Part shown: piece after piece, positions 23,101 through 33,259 of the stretch | Layout of the letters: each line of letters begins with the position of its first letter | Numbering within the stretch: the first letter of the stretch is position 1 | Source of the DNA: Nymphaea colorata | Lineage: Eukaryota; Streptophyta; Magnoliopsida; Nymphaeales; Nymphaeaceae | Direction of reading: 5' to 3' | DNA: 64,000 bases | NCBI RefSeq assembly: GCF_008831285.2 | Contig: NC_045143.1 | Coordinates: 23,006,302-23,070,301 of the forward strand | The notes under the pieces: generated by a model | What the model was told of the DNA's origin: nothing | Database searches by the model: none | The model's input: the letters and a program-made list of their open reading frames with translations, nothing else | Position numbers and translations under genes: made by a program

Positions 23101-24296
23101 ATCAGTCGGATCCTCCTCAAAATGAGTACAGAGCGTCGCCCAGGGGTTGGGAAGTTGATGGAGGCGTCCGTTTGCTGAAAGCCTTCACCAAATGGGCGCT
23201 GGATGCGGCAGAGCAGGGAGGTATTGGCGGCAGGTGAGGCTGTGGGTGAAGCAGCAACGTTCAGCTGCGGTGGAGGGTGACGGGTTATGCTTGGACCTCA
23301 CGGGGGAGAGCAGAAGAAGGCATCGAAGGTAAGGGATGCGTGGGGAAGATAGAAGAAGCAAAGGATCGAGGAGAGGAAGAGGCGTCAGGAGGTAGGGACG
23401 CGAGAGAGAGAGACACGGGGGAGTCAGCCTCGTCAAGGTGAGGGTGAACCCTCGGGCGGGAGGAGGAAGAAATCGCGAGAGAGGAGAGAGAAATCGATTT
23501 TCTGATTTTCAAAGCATAACCTTTACAATGAGTCTCAAGCGTTAAGTAGCTTGAGTGAACCGGTTTGGCAACTGAACCGGTTCTACATGGCCAAACCGAT
23601 TCCAAGTCTAATAGCGTACCAATACAAGGGTTTAAGTTCTGAAATAAGTTCTAAAATATGTACACGTAATGAGGGAACCGCTTTGCACGGTCACCCAAGT
23701 TCACATCGCTCGCACCAAAGGCGAGATCGGTCGAGACGCTCGAGCTGGGCGTGGACCCACTTCACCCTGACTCAGGAAGGGTGGTCTTCTTCCCGAGCGT
23801 GGCGGAGTCCATGTCGTCCTCCCTCAGCACCAGTCCGACGCTCTGTGTGTTGTCTCGCCCCTTGGTCCCGCTTGGTCCGGGTACTTCTTCGAACATGTTA
23901 CAAGAAGGGTTAGCCACAAACAAGTCTAAACGCAGGTCGACCATCGGCTCTTTCCCAGCACGGCGGGTGGGAAGAGGGTCAGCCCTAGTCGTAGCTCTGG
24001 TGCCGCTAGCTGCCTCGCGCCTGTCGGTGCCACCTTCGGCCGTAAGCGGCCCGCTTCGGCACCCCTCGGCGCTGGTGTGGCCGGTCCCGGACGGCACTCT
24101 GCTGCCACTAGTGTTCTCGTCTGGCTCAATGGCCGCAGCTGTCTCCTGGACGACACCCTCGTCCGCGGTCCTGGCTCGTCCCCGAGGCGGCAGAGAACGG
24201 GCCTCTCCACTCCCTCGACGCTTGGCCGGGGTGGCCCTGCGCCTCACGGCATCGCCCACGTCCTGTCTCGGCGGACTCCTAGACAGGTCCGTATCA
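20133..24296. mobile_element. Long LTR-type insertion (probable solo LTR), 4164 bp
   Basis: It starts TGGTAGGACG and ends CCGTATCA (TG...CA) with a perfect 5-bp duplication GGTCC at 20128-20132 and 24297-24301, splitting the Copia integrase frame exactly. No pol domain, primer site or internal LTR pair is seen. Without the 814-bp MITE (20439-21252) it is about 3.35 kb, large for a solo LTR but within the range of plant Ty3 elements. It is GC-rich for this window. A C/T-rich tract read on the minus strand (about 23280-23500) resembles a transcript leader. Two related segments at 21590-21640 and 21795-21850 share GCGCGCTGC-type words. Long open frames in the GC-rich part (23750-24300, both strands) look like composition, not protein. 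Confidence 0.68.
20439..21252. mobile_element. 814-bp non-autonomous hAT element related to 5221-8592
   Basis: Perfect 8-bp duplication GTACAAAC at 20431-20438 and 21253-21260. The termini are CAATGTTATC and GATAACATTG, perfect 10-bp inverted repeats. The left 200 bp is built from repeated GTATCGTACGATAC palindromes. The right end (TTACGATACG..., GGCCCGACCGATACG) matches the right end of the autonomous copy (8500-8590). The AT-rich right interior also resembles that copy's 3' region, so it is an internal deletion derivative. The GTATCGTACGATAC repeats are probable transposase binding sites. Confidence 0.92.
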
Positions 24297-24301
24297 GGTC
24301 C

Positions 24302-24660
24302 TTAGTCGGTCTCCGTGTAGATATTATCCTTTTCATGTTGATGATTATATGTCTTGGGTATTCCTGCTAAAAGAAAGGTCTGATGTTTTTTGTATGCTTT
24401 TTTGTATTCAAAAACATTTATCTTTGAAATAAACACTCAGTTTGGCTCTATTGTAATGTCTATTTGATCTCATTCATGTTAATGTGTGGGGAACTAGTTG
24501 GGTCCTTAGTCGGTCTCCGTGTAGATATTATCTTCTCCTTGTTGATAATTATTTTAAAACGTCTTCGGTTTTCCTGCTAAAAGAAAGGTTTGATGTCTTT
24601 TGTATTTTCAAAACGTTTATTTTGAAATAAGAGTTCAGTTTGGCTCTACTGTAGATGTGT
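24302..24660 (+). repeat. Tandem duplication within the Copia integrase remnant
   Basis: A unit of about 200 bp, beginning CTATTTGATCTCATTCATG and including CTTAGTCGGTCTCCGTG, is present twice. The first copy is itself split by the LTR-type insertion (20085-20132 joined to 24302-24458) and the second runs 24459-24650. The duplication therefore predates that insertion. Confidence 0.85.
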
Positions 24661-25240
24661 TCACACTGACCACTTCGAATTCAAATCTACCCAATTACAA
24701 CAATTCTACAAAGAGCATGGCATCTGCCTCAATTTACATGTGCATATACATCTCAATAGGATGGGGATGCAGAGAGAAGACATAGACATCTTCTCAATGT
24801 AGCCCGAACCCTCATGACTCAAAATCATATTCCATCATATTTTTTGGGGGGATGCAATTCTCACAGCTAATGCCATCCTCATCAGTTGATGATCAAATAC
24901 CTACCCAAATGTTTTATTCTGGTTGCACCTTATTTCATCTTCCCCTCAAGGTTTTGGCTGTGTGTGTTTTGTGCAGGGATCAGATAAAGATAAATTTTCT
25001 ACTCAAGCAATAACATGTACACTTGTGGGTTAGTCCAAAAATAGAAAAGGTATAGGTGCTTTGATCCAATCTCCCGAAAGGAGTATGACAAATGCAGATG
25101 TATGTTCTTTGAATTACAGCCTTTTCTCGTCCTGGGTCTATCATGAACACTGAGGTGCCTGGTTCTTTTCCCTTTCTAGTCCTTTTGTTTCATCTAAAGT
25201 TTATTGCATGTGTTTCTCCTCCCTCTACTTCTACACTGTC
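24459..25240 (+). pseudogene. Copia integrase core and linker remnant
   Basis: After the duplicated DVWGPSW segment it reads the second Asp region (VHTDHFEFKS), the Glu region (DGDAERRHRHLLNVARTLM), then VFGCVCFVQGSDKDKFSTQA and a Pro/Ser linker (SPPSTSTLSS). There are several stops. It ends near 25240 at the proposed inversion boundary without entering reverse transcriptase. Confidence 0.8.
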
Positions 25241-25244
25241 ATCT

Positions 25245-25887
25245 AGGTTTTAATCTCAAACTCCAACCTCAGACCACCAACAGCAGCAATAAGAAGTTCC
25301 TAGATAATCAATTGGAAAAATAAAACTGATCACAAATGTAGATCTGATGACAACGGCCAAAACTGATCAACTTGGACAACCAAGACTTCCAGAAAAGAAA
25401 ATATCAAATTGATAGGCATCAAGAGCAAAAACAAATCAATGGATTAAACTTAACGCCAACTAAGGCAGGCAGAACTAATTTGACATCGATGCTTAGCCCA
25501 GCACCGCCACAAAGACATCCTTAACAGCAAAGATGAACCTCACCAACAACAGCCTTGACTTACTTGATTAGAATACGCTTCCCCACAACAGACCTGATGC
25601 ATGCAGCTTCCACACGATATGGCTAAGTCAAAGACATCAACCTTCACTGTGTTTTTTTCTGCCTTGACGTCATACAAGATAGTGTGTGCTCCTCGTCAAT
25701 AACGACCAACTTAGGGCTTCTAATCATGGCTTCATGTGGACCAGCGGTGATTAGACCCCTTGGTTAACGACAAACAGCACTGCTCCCACCTTAGAGATCA
25801 GTCAGCATAAAGAAAGAAGAAGAAGAACACAAAGACGAGAAGAGGATAGAGAACCGACCCTTTCTAGCGTCAGAAAGTCTCAGGTAA
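25245..25887 (-). other. Copia A leader (minus strand)
   Basis: About 640 bp below the primer site, T/G-rich on the minus strand like the Copia B leader. No coding sequence is recognised. It would continue in the plus-oriented leader piece at 17881-18134 if the block between is an inversion. Confidence 0.6.
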
Positions 25888-26087
25888 GGGGCTCTTTGAT
25901 ACCATGTAATGGCAAGAGAGATGGAGAGAGAAAAGTTGTAACATTCATTAGCCATTTAGCCCTAATCTCAAATTAAAGAGAGTTAGGGTTGGCTGAGACA
26001 TCTTACAAGATAAGTCCACAAAGTAATAACAAAGAACTACCCTACAGTTTTTAACACCTCCCCTCAAAATATAAACAGATCTTGACA
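25888..26087 (-). repeat. Copia A 5' LTR (25905-26087) and primer site (25888-25904)
   Basis: On the minus strand the LTR runs from TGTCAAGATCTG to GCCATTACA, immediately followed by TGGTATCAAAGAGCC, a tRNA-Met-type primer site with one mismatch to the usual form. It is similar to 9717-9887 but has an extra block near GATTAGGGCTAAATGG, consistent with age. Confidence 0.78.
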
Positions 26088-26092
26088 TAAAA

Positions 26093-26560
26093 CACCTGGT
26101 CCTCAAGTGTCGAATCCAGAAGGCACTTTATGATTTCTTTGAAATTTTCTAATGGCCTGAATTGATCCCCTTCCTTCATTCTATCAGCCACTCCCAAAAT
26201 CCAAAATCGCTGACTACCAGTTTGATTCTCTTCAATTGGAATAATCAGTTTCCTTTGATATCTTGATCCTCCCTTGAATGGTTTCAGACGGAGATACATG
26301 GAACATGAGATGTATTTAGGTCATCTTAGGCAATTGAAACTTTCACCATTGTCAATGGTCCCAAATACTTGGGAAATAATTTGTGTGTCCTAGGATGGTT
26401 CGTTGGTGCTCACTTCATTTTATCTTTTAAGCCGCACTAATTCGCCTTCCTAAAGTCCCCTGTCCTATCTATTCATGTGGTATTGTTGCTTCATACAATT
26501 CTAAGGAGCAACTTGGTCAGGTTGGCAAACACGAAGCATAACGACAGCCCATAGGCCTGA
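26093..26560 (-). pseudogene. Ty3/Gypsy integrase C-terminus and chromodomain-like tail
   Basis: The minus strand reads, with frame changes, MKQQYHMNR, EGELVRLKR, KLFPKYLGPLTMVKVS, IHLMFHVSPSE and finally STLEDQVF. These are the GPY/F and post-integrase motifs of Ty3 chromoviruses (KLSPKYFGP, IHPVFHVS, LEDKV). The end is interrupted by Copia A within LEDQVF. The missing CKGEGI is found at 9692-9711. The upstream pol is absent beyond about 26560. Confidence 0.75.
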
Positions 26561-27524
26561 TTGATAGCTATAGTGAAGCAATTTTTCAAAACTTAACACA
26601 CAGAACCAAGAACATTCAGCCCCTAATCTCCACCATGATCAACAAAGGTCTTCAAGACTCAAGTGACAACCATGACAAGCAGTGTTTTCATCACAAGAAA
26701 TGAAACAAGCAGATGTCAGCATCCCAATTCCCAAAAGATGAACTTGATGGCACTAAAAAAATGACAAAAAATTATACCTCTTTAACTTGAGCTATAGTTA
26801 AGAAATTATGACTCTTAACATATATAAAGTTGTACAAGGACACACAAATTGAATGTAGTAGGAAGAAATGATGAGTTGATGAGTTATTGTTAGTTTGAGT
26901 ATTTAGCTTTACAAATCAAGGTCCAAGGAGCAATAGTGAGTCAAAGGAAATATGTAAAGATGTTTGAAAGAAAAACCTCATGGGATTGTTTCTTTTCCCA
27001 GGACACAGGTATTTTGGCAGGACATATCCAAGAAACCAATAGGAAAATATGCCACTTAGAGATATTAGCATGTGGACCTTGGAGACAAACAAACATTGGT
27101 GAAGATAGAGAATCATCATTTGGCTCACAAATAGGCATAAAACCTCTGTAACACAATCAAGTAAATGGTGATTGGCATATAGGGTTATGAACAAAGAGAA
27201 AGAATTGACATTTGACAGTAACTTAACATGGGATAACAAATTCCATACTAGAATAAATAAACAAGATAAAAACTTTTTAAAGAAAATAGTATTCCATAGA
27301 TGCAATATAAAAGGCACATATTCAATGTCTGCTGATGGAATCTCTAGAAAAGGCATACGTATACATTCTTAGTCTTGATTAAAAAAGTAAATTATTGGCA
27401 AAGCGGAAATGAACAATTTAAATAATTTAATAAAAAGCACTAGTAAAACCATGTGATTGAACATTAACAGCAGTAACGGTTGTAGCACCAGAAGCAATAT
27501 AAGGATACAACCAAATAATCTTAC
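26561..27524 (-). other. Upstream part of intron 2, no recognised feature
   Basis: AT-rich sequence between the Ty3 remnant and exon 2. Overlapping short open frames on both strands around 26916-27372 show no family resemblance. I see nothing else in it. Confidence 0.6.
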
Positions 27525-27586
27525 CTAGTTCCTGTTATTGCTGTAAATTGCTGGACCTTGTCCTTGTGTCCCCTACCCAACTTATG
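27525..27586 (-). CDS. DCN1-like protein, exon 2 (N-terminal start of UBA-like domain)
   Basis: A 62-bp exon with acceptor CTTGCAG and donor GTAAGA on the minus strand. It reads HKLGRGHKDKVQQFTAITGT plus AG of a Ser codon. Plant DCN1-like proteins begin MHKLGRG..DKVQQF, so the initiator ATG must be the last codon of the preceding exon. The product is a co-E3 for cullin neddylation and the UBA-like domain can bind ubiquitin. The splice phase matches exon 3, 23.3 kb downstream. The sequence is intact. Confidence 0.92.
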
Positions 27587-29870
27587 CTGCAAGTACAAAT
27601 GCATACAAATTGTTACATTGCAGACATCAAGAAGAGGTTGGATGAAAGCATTTATTGGTCAAGTTGGACAGAAATAATACAAATACAATAAGAGAAAAAT
27701 ATGAAAAAGGGAGGGTGAGAGGGGGCAGATCAGAAGAAATGTGATATAAACAAAAATAATATGTCAACATAAAAATTCAATTAATGAGAACAAGTAATAA
27801 GTCTCACTTTATCTAAGACCCTGCCATATCCAACAAACAGCACATGCAAAAAAATGAAAAGAACATTCGACAAGCAAGAAGATGCAGCTACAAACAACAG
27901 TCGCATAAGTGACTTAACCCCCAAATTCATGATGACTGGTCAATTGAAATGGTTTTACTATCTTTTACAAGGTTTTATTTCTCATTTTAACATGTGCAGT
28001 GCATGAACCCTGAAGTTATGCCAAATTCTCTTCCTCTACCTTCAAATTTATTCTCAACAATTAACACCAAAAGTCTCGTTTTTAATACTATATGATTCAG
28101 CAGGTAATGCACTTAATATGCCTCCAATTAAGCTCAACTAATTCAATACAAAAGTTACCTCCACCTTAAGAGAAACATTTTCATTCTCAAAGAAAACAAA
28201 AGTTTTATAGATGTGAACATTTCATGTACATGTGTCACATACCAAGTCTCCAACTCATGCTGACCACTGACACAAGCACAATGCTAATACGCCACATAGG
28301 ATGCTAACATATCCCCTTTTCTCATTCTTTTACATTTCCCATTTCAATCTCAATGCATGCACACAAGCAAGTGATGGGCATGCACAAACATTTCTTCTGT
28401 TTACTCCATTTAGCCATTCATTTACAAATAAATAAATAAACATATAGAAGTGATAGCCTCATGTACCATTAGTTTATGCCATATCCACATCTATGCCACA
28501 GGGATGTTAGGCATGGAAGCAGACACAAGTGCAGGTGCGGAAACAGCTGCAGAGCAAATCCACTCAGGTTCATGCATACAGTTTTATATGTGTGTGTGCA
28601 CGGGTGATGGTATATTTATAAACAAACAATATATTCATTATTCATATTCCAAAAAAATAATTGCAAATAATAAATGCTAAAATAGACCCAAAAAATACCA
28701 TCATTTTGCCAAGCATCACACAAGTCTGTGGAAGCAACACTGTGTGACTTAGGGTACCATGGTATGGCTCTGATTTAGTAGTGTATACTCGCGCGTGCAA
28801 GCACTGCCATTTAAAAGAAGCTCAACCTTAATTTTTTGTGTCTGACCTTCTTCCAATTTGGAACATCCTTTTTATGTTCAGTTCTCCAATATACTGTCCA
28901 TAGTTAGGTTCATAGAAATACCAAACGTACATGCACTGATACACTGTGCAGACATACACTACCCAGTACCCACACATGCAACATACAGATTCAGATTTGC
29001 ATATGGACACACATAAGCACACACAAATGCAAGGAATCGCAAGGCAAAAGATACAGGCTGATAGAGAGGGGTTGCTGCCTTGGAACACCCCGGTCATATA
29101 CGAGGTCTATTTTTCCTATGTTTGAATTTTCCTTGATAATTAGGTGTTCAAAATCCAAATTAAGCTTCTTCTTTTTTCTCGATGCCCAATTTTAGACCAT
29201 GGAACATCTAGAATGCCAAAGCATCTGTATGGCCTTCCTGAGGCAAAACATATCCACCATCATTCTCCCTAAAAATGTTTCACTCAATTACAGAAGAGGG
29301 AAAAACCAGCCCTTTTACTCTAATCAAGTAGAACCAGAAACACAAAATTGAAGATTCTCCTAGCATGACATATGGAAGTAGGTCTAACTCTAACATATAA
29401 TGATACAGGCACGCTTATGAATTTTCTAAAATCTTCAACAGAAACCCTTCCGGGAGGACACCTTGAAGGTTCACCTAGTAACCAACAAGCTCCAAATGAA
29501 ATAACAAGCAACGCTATGTTAGCTACGCTAACAAGGTGAATTCGAATGTCTAGAGCACTAGATACACCCGGTGAGCCCAAAGACAGCACAGACGGTCCGT
29601 GATCTCTAAAAGCTCCAAAGAGCAACTTAACAACAAGAAATTACAATCTAAAACTTCATGCAGATCCAAAGACAGAACATCTGATCACCTTCACGTGTAT
29701 TTGTGATACCAGTTCGATAAGCATCTTGCAACAAAATATTGAAAAAGGCTATTACATCTGAAATTCGAAACTGCACAACAACTATCATAAAATTAACTCG
29801 CTTCTACGATTTTCTAGCAGGAGCACTGGATGGCCTGGTGATTTCAACCAAGAAGACAGGAAGACGAAAC
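27587..29870 (-). other. Intron 1 of the DCN1-like gene (tentative)
   Basis: About 2.3 kb between exon 2 and the proposed leader exon. It is AT-rich with no recognised transposon or RNA gene. The length depends on the uncertain donor near 29870. Confidence 0.5.
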
Positions 29871-30100
29871 CATTTTCTGTGGTGAACCAAAACTGAACAT
29901 GTCGACAACTCCGCTCCCCTCCAACACCCCTTTCCTCCCCCAACGCACTTCCCGTCTCGCCGGGGCCAAAAAAACAGAGAAAGGGACGGAAATAAAGAAA
30001 ACTTGAACGAACAACACTAGATGATCTAGAATTCTGGAAGATAAAGAGAAGAAAGAGAACACCAAGTAGAGAAGAAACTCGCCATCTTTTCTCTCTGTTT
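29871..30100 (-). promoter_or_regulatory. Tentative 5' leader exon and start codon of the DCN1-like gene
   Basis: The minus strand here changes from AT-rich intron to a C/T- and G-rich leader-like segment. Because the protein should start M-HKLGRG and exon 2 begins with the His codon, the leader exon must end in ATG followed by GT. The only such site I see is AAAATG then GTTTCG at 29868-29873, a weak donor. Upstream ATGs (for example in GTCGACATG) would have to be skipped or serve as short upstream frames. Exact ends are uncertain. Confidence 0.4.
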
Positions 30101-30482
30101 TTTTTTTTCTATGCCTGTGGGTTAGGGTTTGTTTCTTCCCGGAGTTTTGCTTCCTCCCCTCTTCAAAAAGGGTTGGAAGGGAGAAGTAAGAGAGGAGAAG
30201 GGAGGGATGGAGTTCAACCCAAAAGTCACTGGAGCGCCTTTCTGCACAGGGAAGGAGAATCGAGAAAGGACAGGCAGTAAAAGGCGCTCTCTCACGCATC
30301 CACAACCGCGTTGGGTGCTGCGTTGCATAACGAGGTTCGCGATAAATTTCAGTGCAGCGATATTTTTGAAATGTCTAAACGTGAATTTGAACAGTCCAAA
30401 GGAGACCAGACTTTTCCTACGAAAACATTTAGTTTGTCGTCGCGTGATGCTCGGAGGTGACGAATGTGCTCCATGATCGACC
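30101..30482 (-). promoter_or_regulatory. Probable promoter region of the DCN1-like gene
   Basis: The minus strand has an AAACCCTAACCC-type telo-box-like word near 30120-30130 and purine-rich GGGGAGGAAG nearby. A clear TATA box was not found. An open frame on the plus strand here lacks family resemblance. Confidence 0.35.
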
Positions 30483-30640
30483 CAAGGGCGGGCATCCGGC
30501 CGGGTGCCCGCCGGGTACCCTGAACCAGAAACAGGCCTTGGTTTAGACATCAGCCCAAAATTAATGGGGCCCGGCCCCAGCCTGTGGGCCCAATGATACC
30601 CGACAAGCCCAATATATGCAGCTGGACATAAGACAATGCA
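30483..30640. mobile_element. GC-rich hAT-type element remnant
   Basis: CAAGGGCGGGCATCCGGCC at the left is nearly the terminus of the complete MITE at 32946-33259 (CAAGGGTGGGCGTCGGGCC). GGGCCCGG/CCCGGC words follow up to about 30610. The right terminus and target duplication were not found, so it is probably truncated. Confidence 0.5.
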
Positions 30641-31629
30641 TGGGTGGCTCCTTTTATAATTTGTTTTCGGGTTAGCACTCAAATATTTCGATATTGGACT
30701 AACTTTTTACATTGTTTTCTCCTACTTACGTCTATATCAAAAAAAGGTGGTTTCAACTTGCAAGGCATTAAAGAAATGTTAGCTTTCTTTTTACACGGTC
30801 AGACCTCTTTTGGAAAAAAGATTTTGTTCAGTCATTAAACTTCAAAGCACTGCAAACAAGCATTAAAGAATACACAGTTACACCTCTTTTGAGGACAAGG
30901 ACTTCGTATTTAGTCATGTGTCAATGCCACAAAGAAAAACTAGCCTCAGGAATGCTTAATCAGTCGGAAGTGTGAAAGTAGCTATGGATCGGACTGACTC
31001 TTAATGGATCAGTCTGTTACAAATGTCATAAAATTTAAAAAGCAAATGCTGTCGAGCCGGCTGCGTATAGGGCGAAGGGTTTGGCTTGGTACCCAAATAA
31101 CGCTGGGCCAGATAATGGGCCCAACTACTACACTATCAAGCCTGCCACACATCTATCAAAATCGGGTCAGCCGGGCCCGATGCCCAAGCTTAGATCAACC
31201 ATTCCCTCTTTACATCATGTGTCACAGCCTGAGTCGGCTTGACCAGAAACCGAACACACCCCCACCCCCCACTCTCCCGACCTTTTTCTTTGGAAATTAT
31301 GCTCATGGTACCAATATAATGCAATTTCCACTTCAAGTGTGCAACTATTGAAGCGCGGCACCGCCAAGCTAAGAAGAGAAAAACCAGTTGTTACGAACAA
31401 AGTTAGGATGCAAAAACTACTTGTTTGCGGTTCGGGAGAATATAAAAGGACTCAGAACTTGCCAAGAGCACATGAACTTGGTGACGTAATCTTTGGCAGT
31501 AAGTAGAGGAGCAAAGACTTTCCACTACAACTCCAAGGGGAAGAGAGGAGCACAGATTGAGACAATAAGGAACAAAGAAGAGGCTGATGAGATGAAAGAG
31601 GTAAGGTGAAAACTATATTTATTTGAACT
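30641..31629. other. Intergenic, with a second GC-rich hAT-type end at about 31050-31195
   Basis: Mostly AT-rich and non-coding. Around 31050-31195 GGGCC/GCCGGGC words occur, and the minus strand starts AAGCTTGGGCATCGGGCC, resembling the 9369 end of the gene-carrying element. No partner end was found. Confidence 0.45.
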
Positions 31630-32340
31630 TCAAAACACGGAGCTTTCTGGACCTAATCAATTGCCGTGGTAATTCTAAGACATGCAGATTTTGTTAAGGC
31701 CACGATATGACAACGGCATGTGTCCAATTTGACAAAGAACCATGTGGTTTGTTAGTGTTGTGGTGTTACTTGTTACTGTAAGAGGAGTTTTTAAGTTTGA
31801 TAGCCAGAATCACGTGGTTTATTATAGGGTTTGGGCCACTCATTCTCGGCCCTAAAACAAGACTAGGTTTGATACTTCTCAATTAATTAGACGGTATGAT
31901 AGATTCTGAAATAAAACTAGATTTGATATCTGAAATAACACTGGATTTTCTAGGCTTGGCTGACTGTCATGGAGATACGAAGACATGCAAATTTTGTTAA
32001 TTCCATGGTACTAGTGGGACAATGGATTGTCTGGTTAGATAGAGAGAACAAGGAGGTTTGTTAATGCCATGGTGTTAGTGTGAGAACAGTCATTGTTGGT
32101 TGATAGTCAAAATCATGCCATTTAATATAAGCTTTAGGCCACATTTTTTTTTCGTTATGAAACAAAACTAGTTTTGATGTTTCCAATTACTAAGATGGTA
32201 TGGTAGGTTTTCAAACAAGACTAAATTTGATACCCAAGCTTAGACACATAAAGTTTCATGGGACTGACCAATTGTTGTAGTAAAGCCAAGACATACAGGT
32301 TTTGTTAGGACCATGATACTTGTGTGACAATAGATTACAC
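31630..32340. repeat. Tandem repeat, about 305-bp unit, 2.2 copies
   Basis: The words AAGACATGCAGATTTTGTTA, GACAATGGATTG, CATGGTGTTAGTGT, GATAGTCAAAATCA and TTTGATAC recur in the same order from about 31670, 31980 and (partial) 32285. The units have diverged by substitutions and short indels. No coding function is seen. Confidence 0.7.
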
Positions 32341-32707
32341 TTGGAAGTTAGGAAAGCAGCAAGCAAGACAATGTTGTGCCAAGCAAGGTGATGTTGTGCT
32401 AAGCAACGAGATGTTGACCATCAACAAATCTCTCTCACTAGCCTCCAAGAGGCTGGAACTACTCAGGTTAGGGATGAGGGCACCTGGGTTTGTGAAAACA
32501 AGGGTTTGTTAAATAGGCAATCGATGTATGGATGGGAAAAGGAAGGTTAGGATTACAAGTTGTGGAAACGAGTAAGGAGTAGGGAAAAGCCAAGTTTTGG
32601 CAAAATAATAATAATTTGGGAAATCCATGTAAGTATTGGGAAAATGAAGTCTAGATTGGAGAACCGTGCACTAAAATAGAGACAGATTTTTTTTTTACTA
32701 AGCAGAA
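32341..32707. other. Intergenic, nothing recognised
   Basis: It contains a short internal duplication (GATGTTGTGCCAAGCAAGG and GATGTTGTGCTAAGCAACG, about 32365-32410). No other feature is evident. Confidence 0.5.
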
Positions 32708-32937
32708 CCGAAACAATCACACACCTACGTATTTAGCGTAGGTCTGATCTATCTATTGTGTATAGATAACTTACCTGTTTAGTTAGCGCACAACACTATT
32801 TGTCATAGCAGTTAATGTTTCTAATGAAAAACACCTATTAATAAAAGCAGTAGTTTATACATATGTCGGAGAGTCACGACTCTCAAAGCTTAGTTTCAAA
32901 CAACTAAAAAGATGTACAAGTATGTACAAACAAAAGT
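32708..32937 (+). repeat. Dispersed repeat E, copy 1, first segment
   Basis: Matches 46212-46440: ACCTACGTA, GGTCTGATCTATC, TATAGATAACTTA, GTCGGAGAGT(C/T)ACGACTCTCAA and TAGTTTCAAACAACTAAAAA, in the same order. It continues after three insertions at 39481. The type of the parent element is unknown. The GAGAGTCACGACTCTC word is an imperfect palindrome. Confidence 0.8.
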
Positions 32938-32945
32938 GTGTAAGG

Positions 32946-33259
32946 CAAGGGTGGGCGTCGGGCCGGCTCGGCCCGATAAGAACCGGGTCCGGTCCGGGCC
33001 GATGTCTGAAACTCAAGCCCAGGCCTGGCTCGATACTCGAAACTAGGGCCCGGTTATAATAAAAAATGTTTTTAAAATATAAAATAATTTTTTAAATATA
33101 AACTATATTTTTAATAATATATATATATATCATTAATAATAAAAAATATTTTTTAAAAATTATCGGGCGGATCGAGCCCCTGTCGGGCCAGCCCATCGGG
33201 CCCCAGCTAGGACCAGGTATCGAGTACTCACCGACAAACTGGCCAGACACCCACCCTTA
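32946..33259. mobile_element. 314-bp hAT-type MITE, GC-rich ends
   Basis: Perfect 8-bp duplication GTGTAAGG at 32938-32945 and 33260-33267. The termini are CAAGGGTGGGCGTCGGGCC and, on the other strand, TAAGGGTGGGTGTCTGGCC. GGCCCGG/CGGGCC words lie just inside both ends, and the centre is a TA-rich stretch. It is non-coding. It sits inside repeat E, which continues on both sides. Confidence 0.92.

Larger units (their letters stand above)
17881..25240 (+). mobile_element. Inverted leader-gag-protease-integrase block of Copia A
   Basis: This plus-strand Copia sequence has a leader-like start (17881-18134), gag, protease and integrase, and stops in the Ser/Pro linker near 25240. It has no LTR, primer site, reverse transcriptase or RNase H of its own. 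Those parts, with the complementary pieces of leader and linker, lie on the minus strand on either side (25245-25904 and 17318-17880). The two leader pieces sum to about the length of the Copia B leader. The simplest reading is one element with an internal inversion. The alternative is an independent truncated Copia. Confidence 0.6.
9717..26087 (-). mobile_element. Copia A: old Ty1/Copia retrotransposon hosting several insertions
   Basis: It is bounded by two related LTRs (9717-9887 and 25905-26087, minus strand). A tRNA-Met-type primer site is at 25888-25904 and a polypurine tract at 9888-9899. The flanking 5-mers CAAAA (9712-9716) and TAAAA (26088-26092) fit a target duplication with one change, and the host Ty3 reading frame rejoins across it. 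The LTRs differ by several indels and many substitutions, so the copy is old. In element order the parts are leader (25887 down to about 25245), then an apparently inverted gag-protease-integrase block (about 17880-25240), reverse transcriptase (17880-17318, 11881-11323) and RNase H (11013-10556, plus the C-terminus at 9895-9940). Copia B, a solo LTR, two MITEs and a long LTR-type insertion interrupt it. Confidence 0.78.

Noticed and set aside
23551-24370. Overlapping open frames up to 184 codons on both strands
   Set aside because: GC-rich sequence suppresses stops in all frames; no motifs recognised. Kept only as a property of the insertion 20133-24296.
25888-26110. LTR apparently flanked by both integrase (PPT side) and a primer site, as if two elements shared one LTR
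   Set aside because: Taking the LTR as 25905-26087 (starting TGTCAAGATC) and Copia A as inserted within the Ty3 LEDQVF/CKGEGI motif explains all parts without a tandem element.
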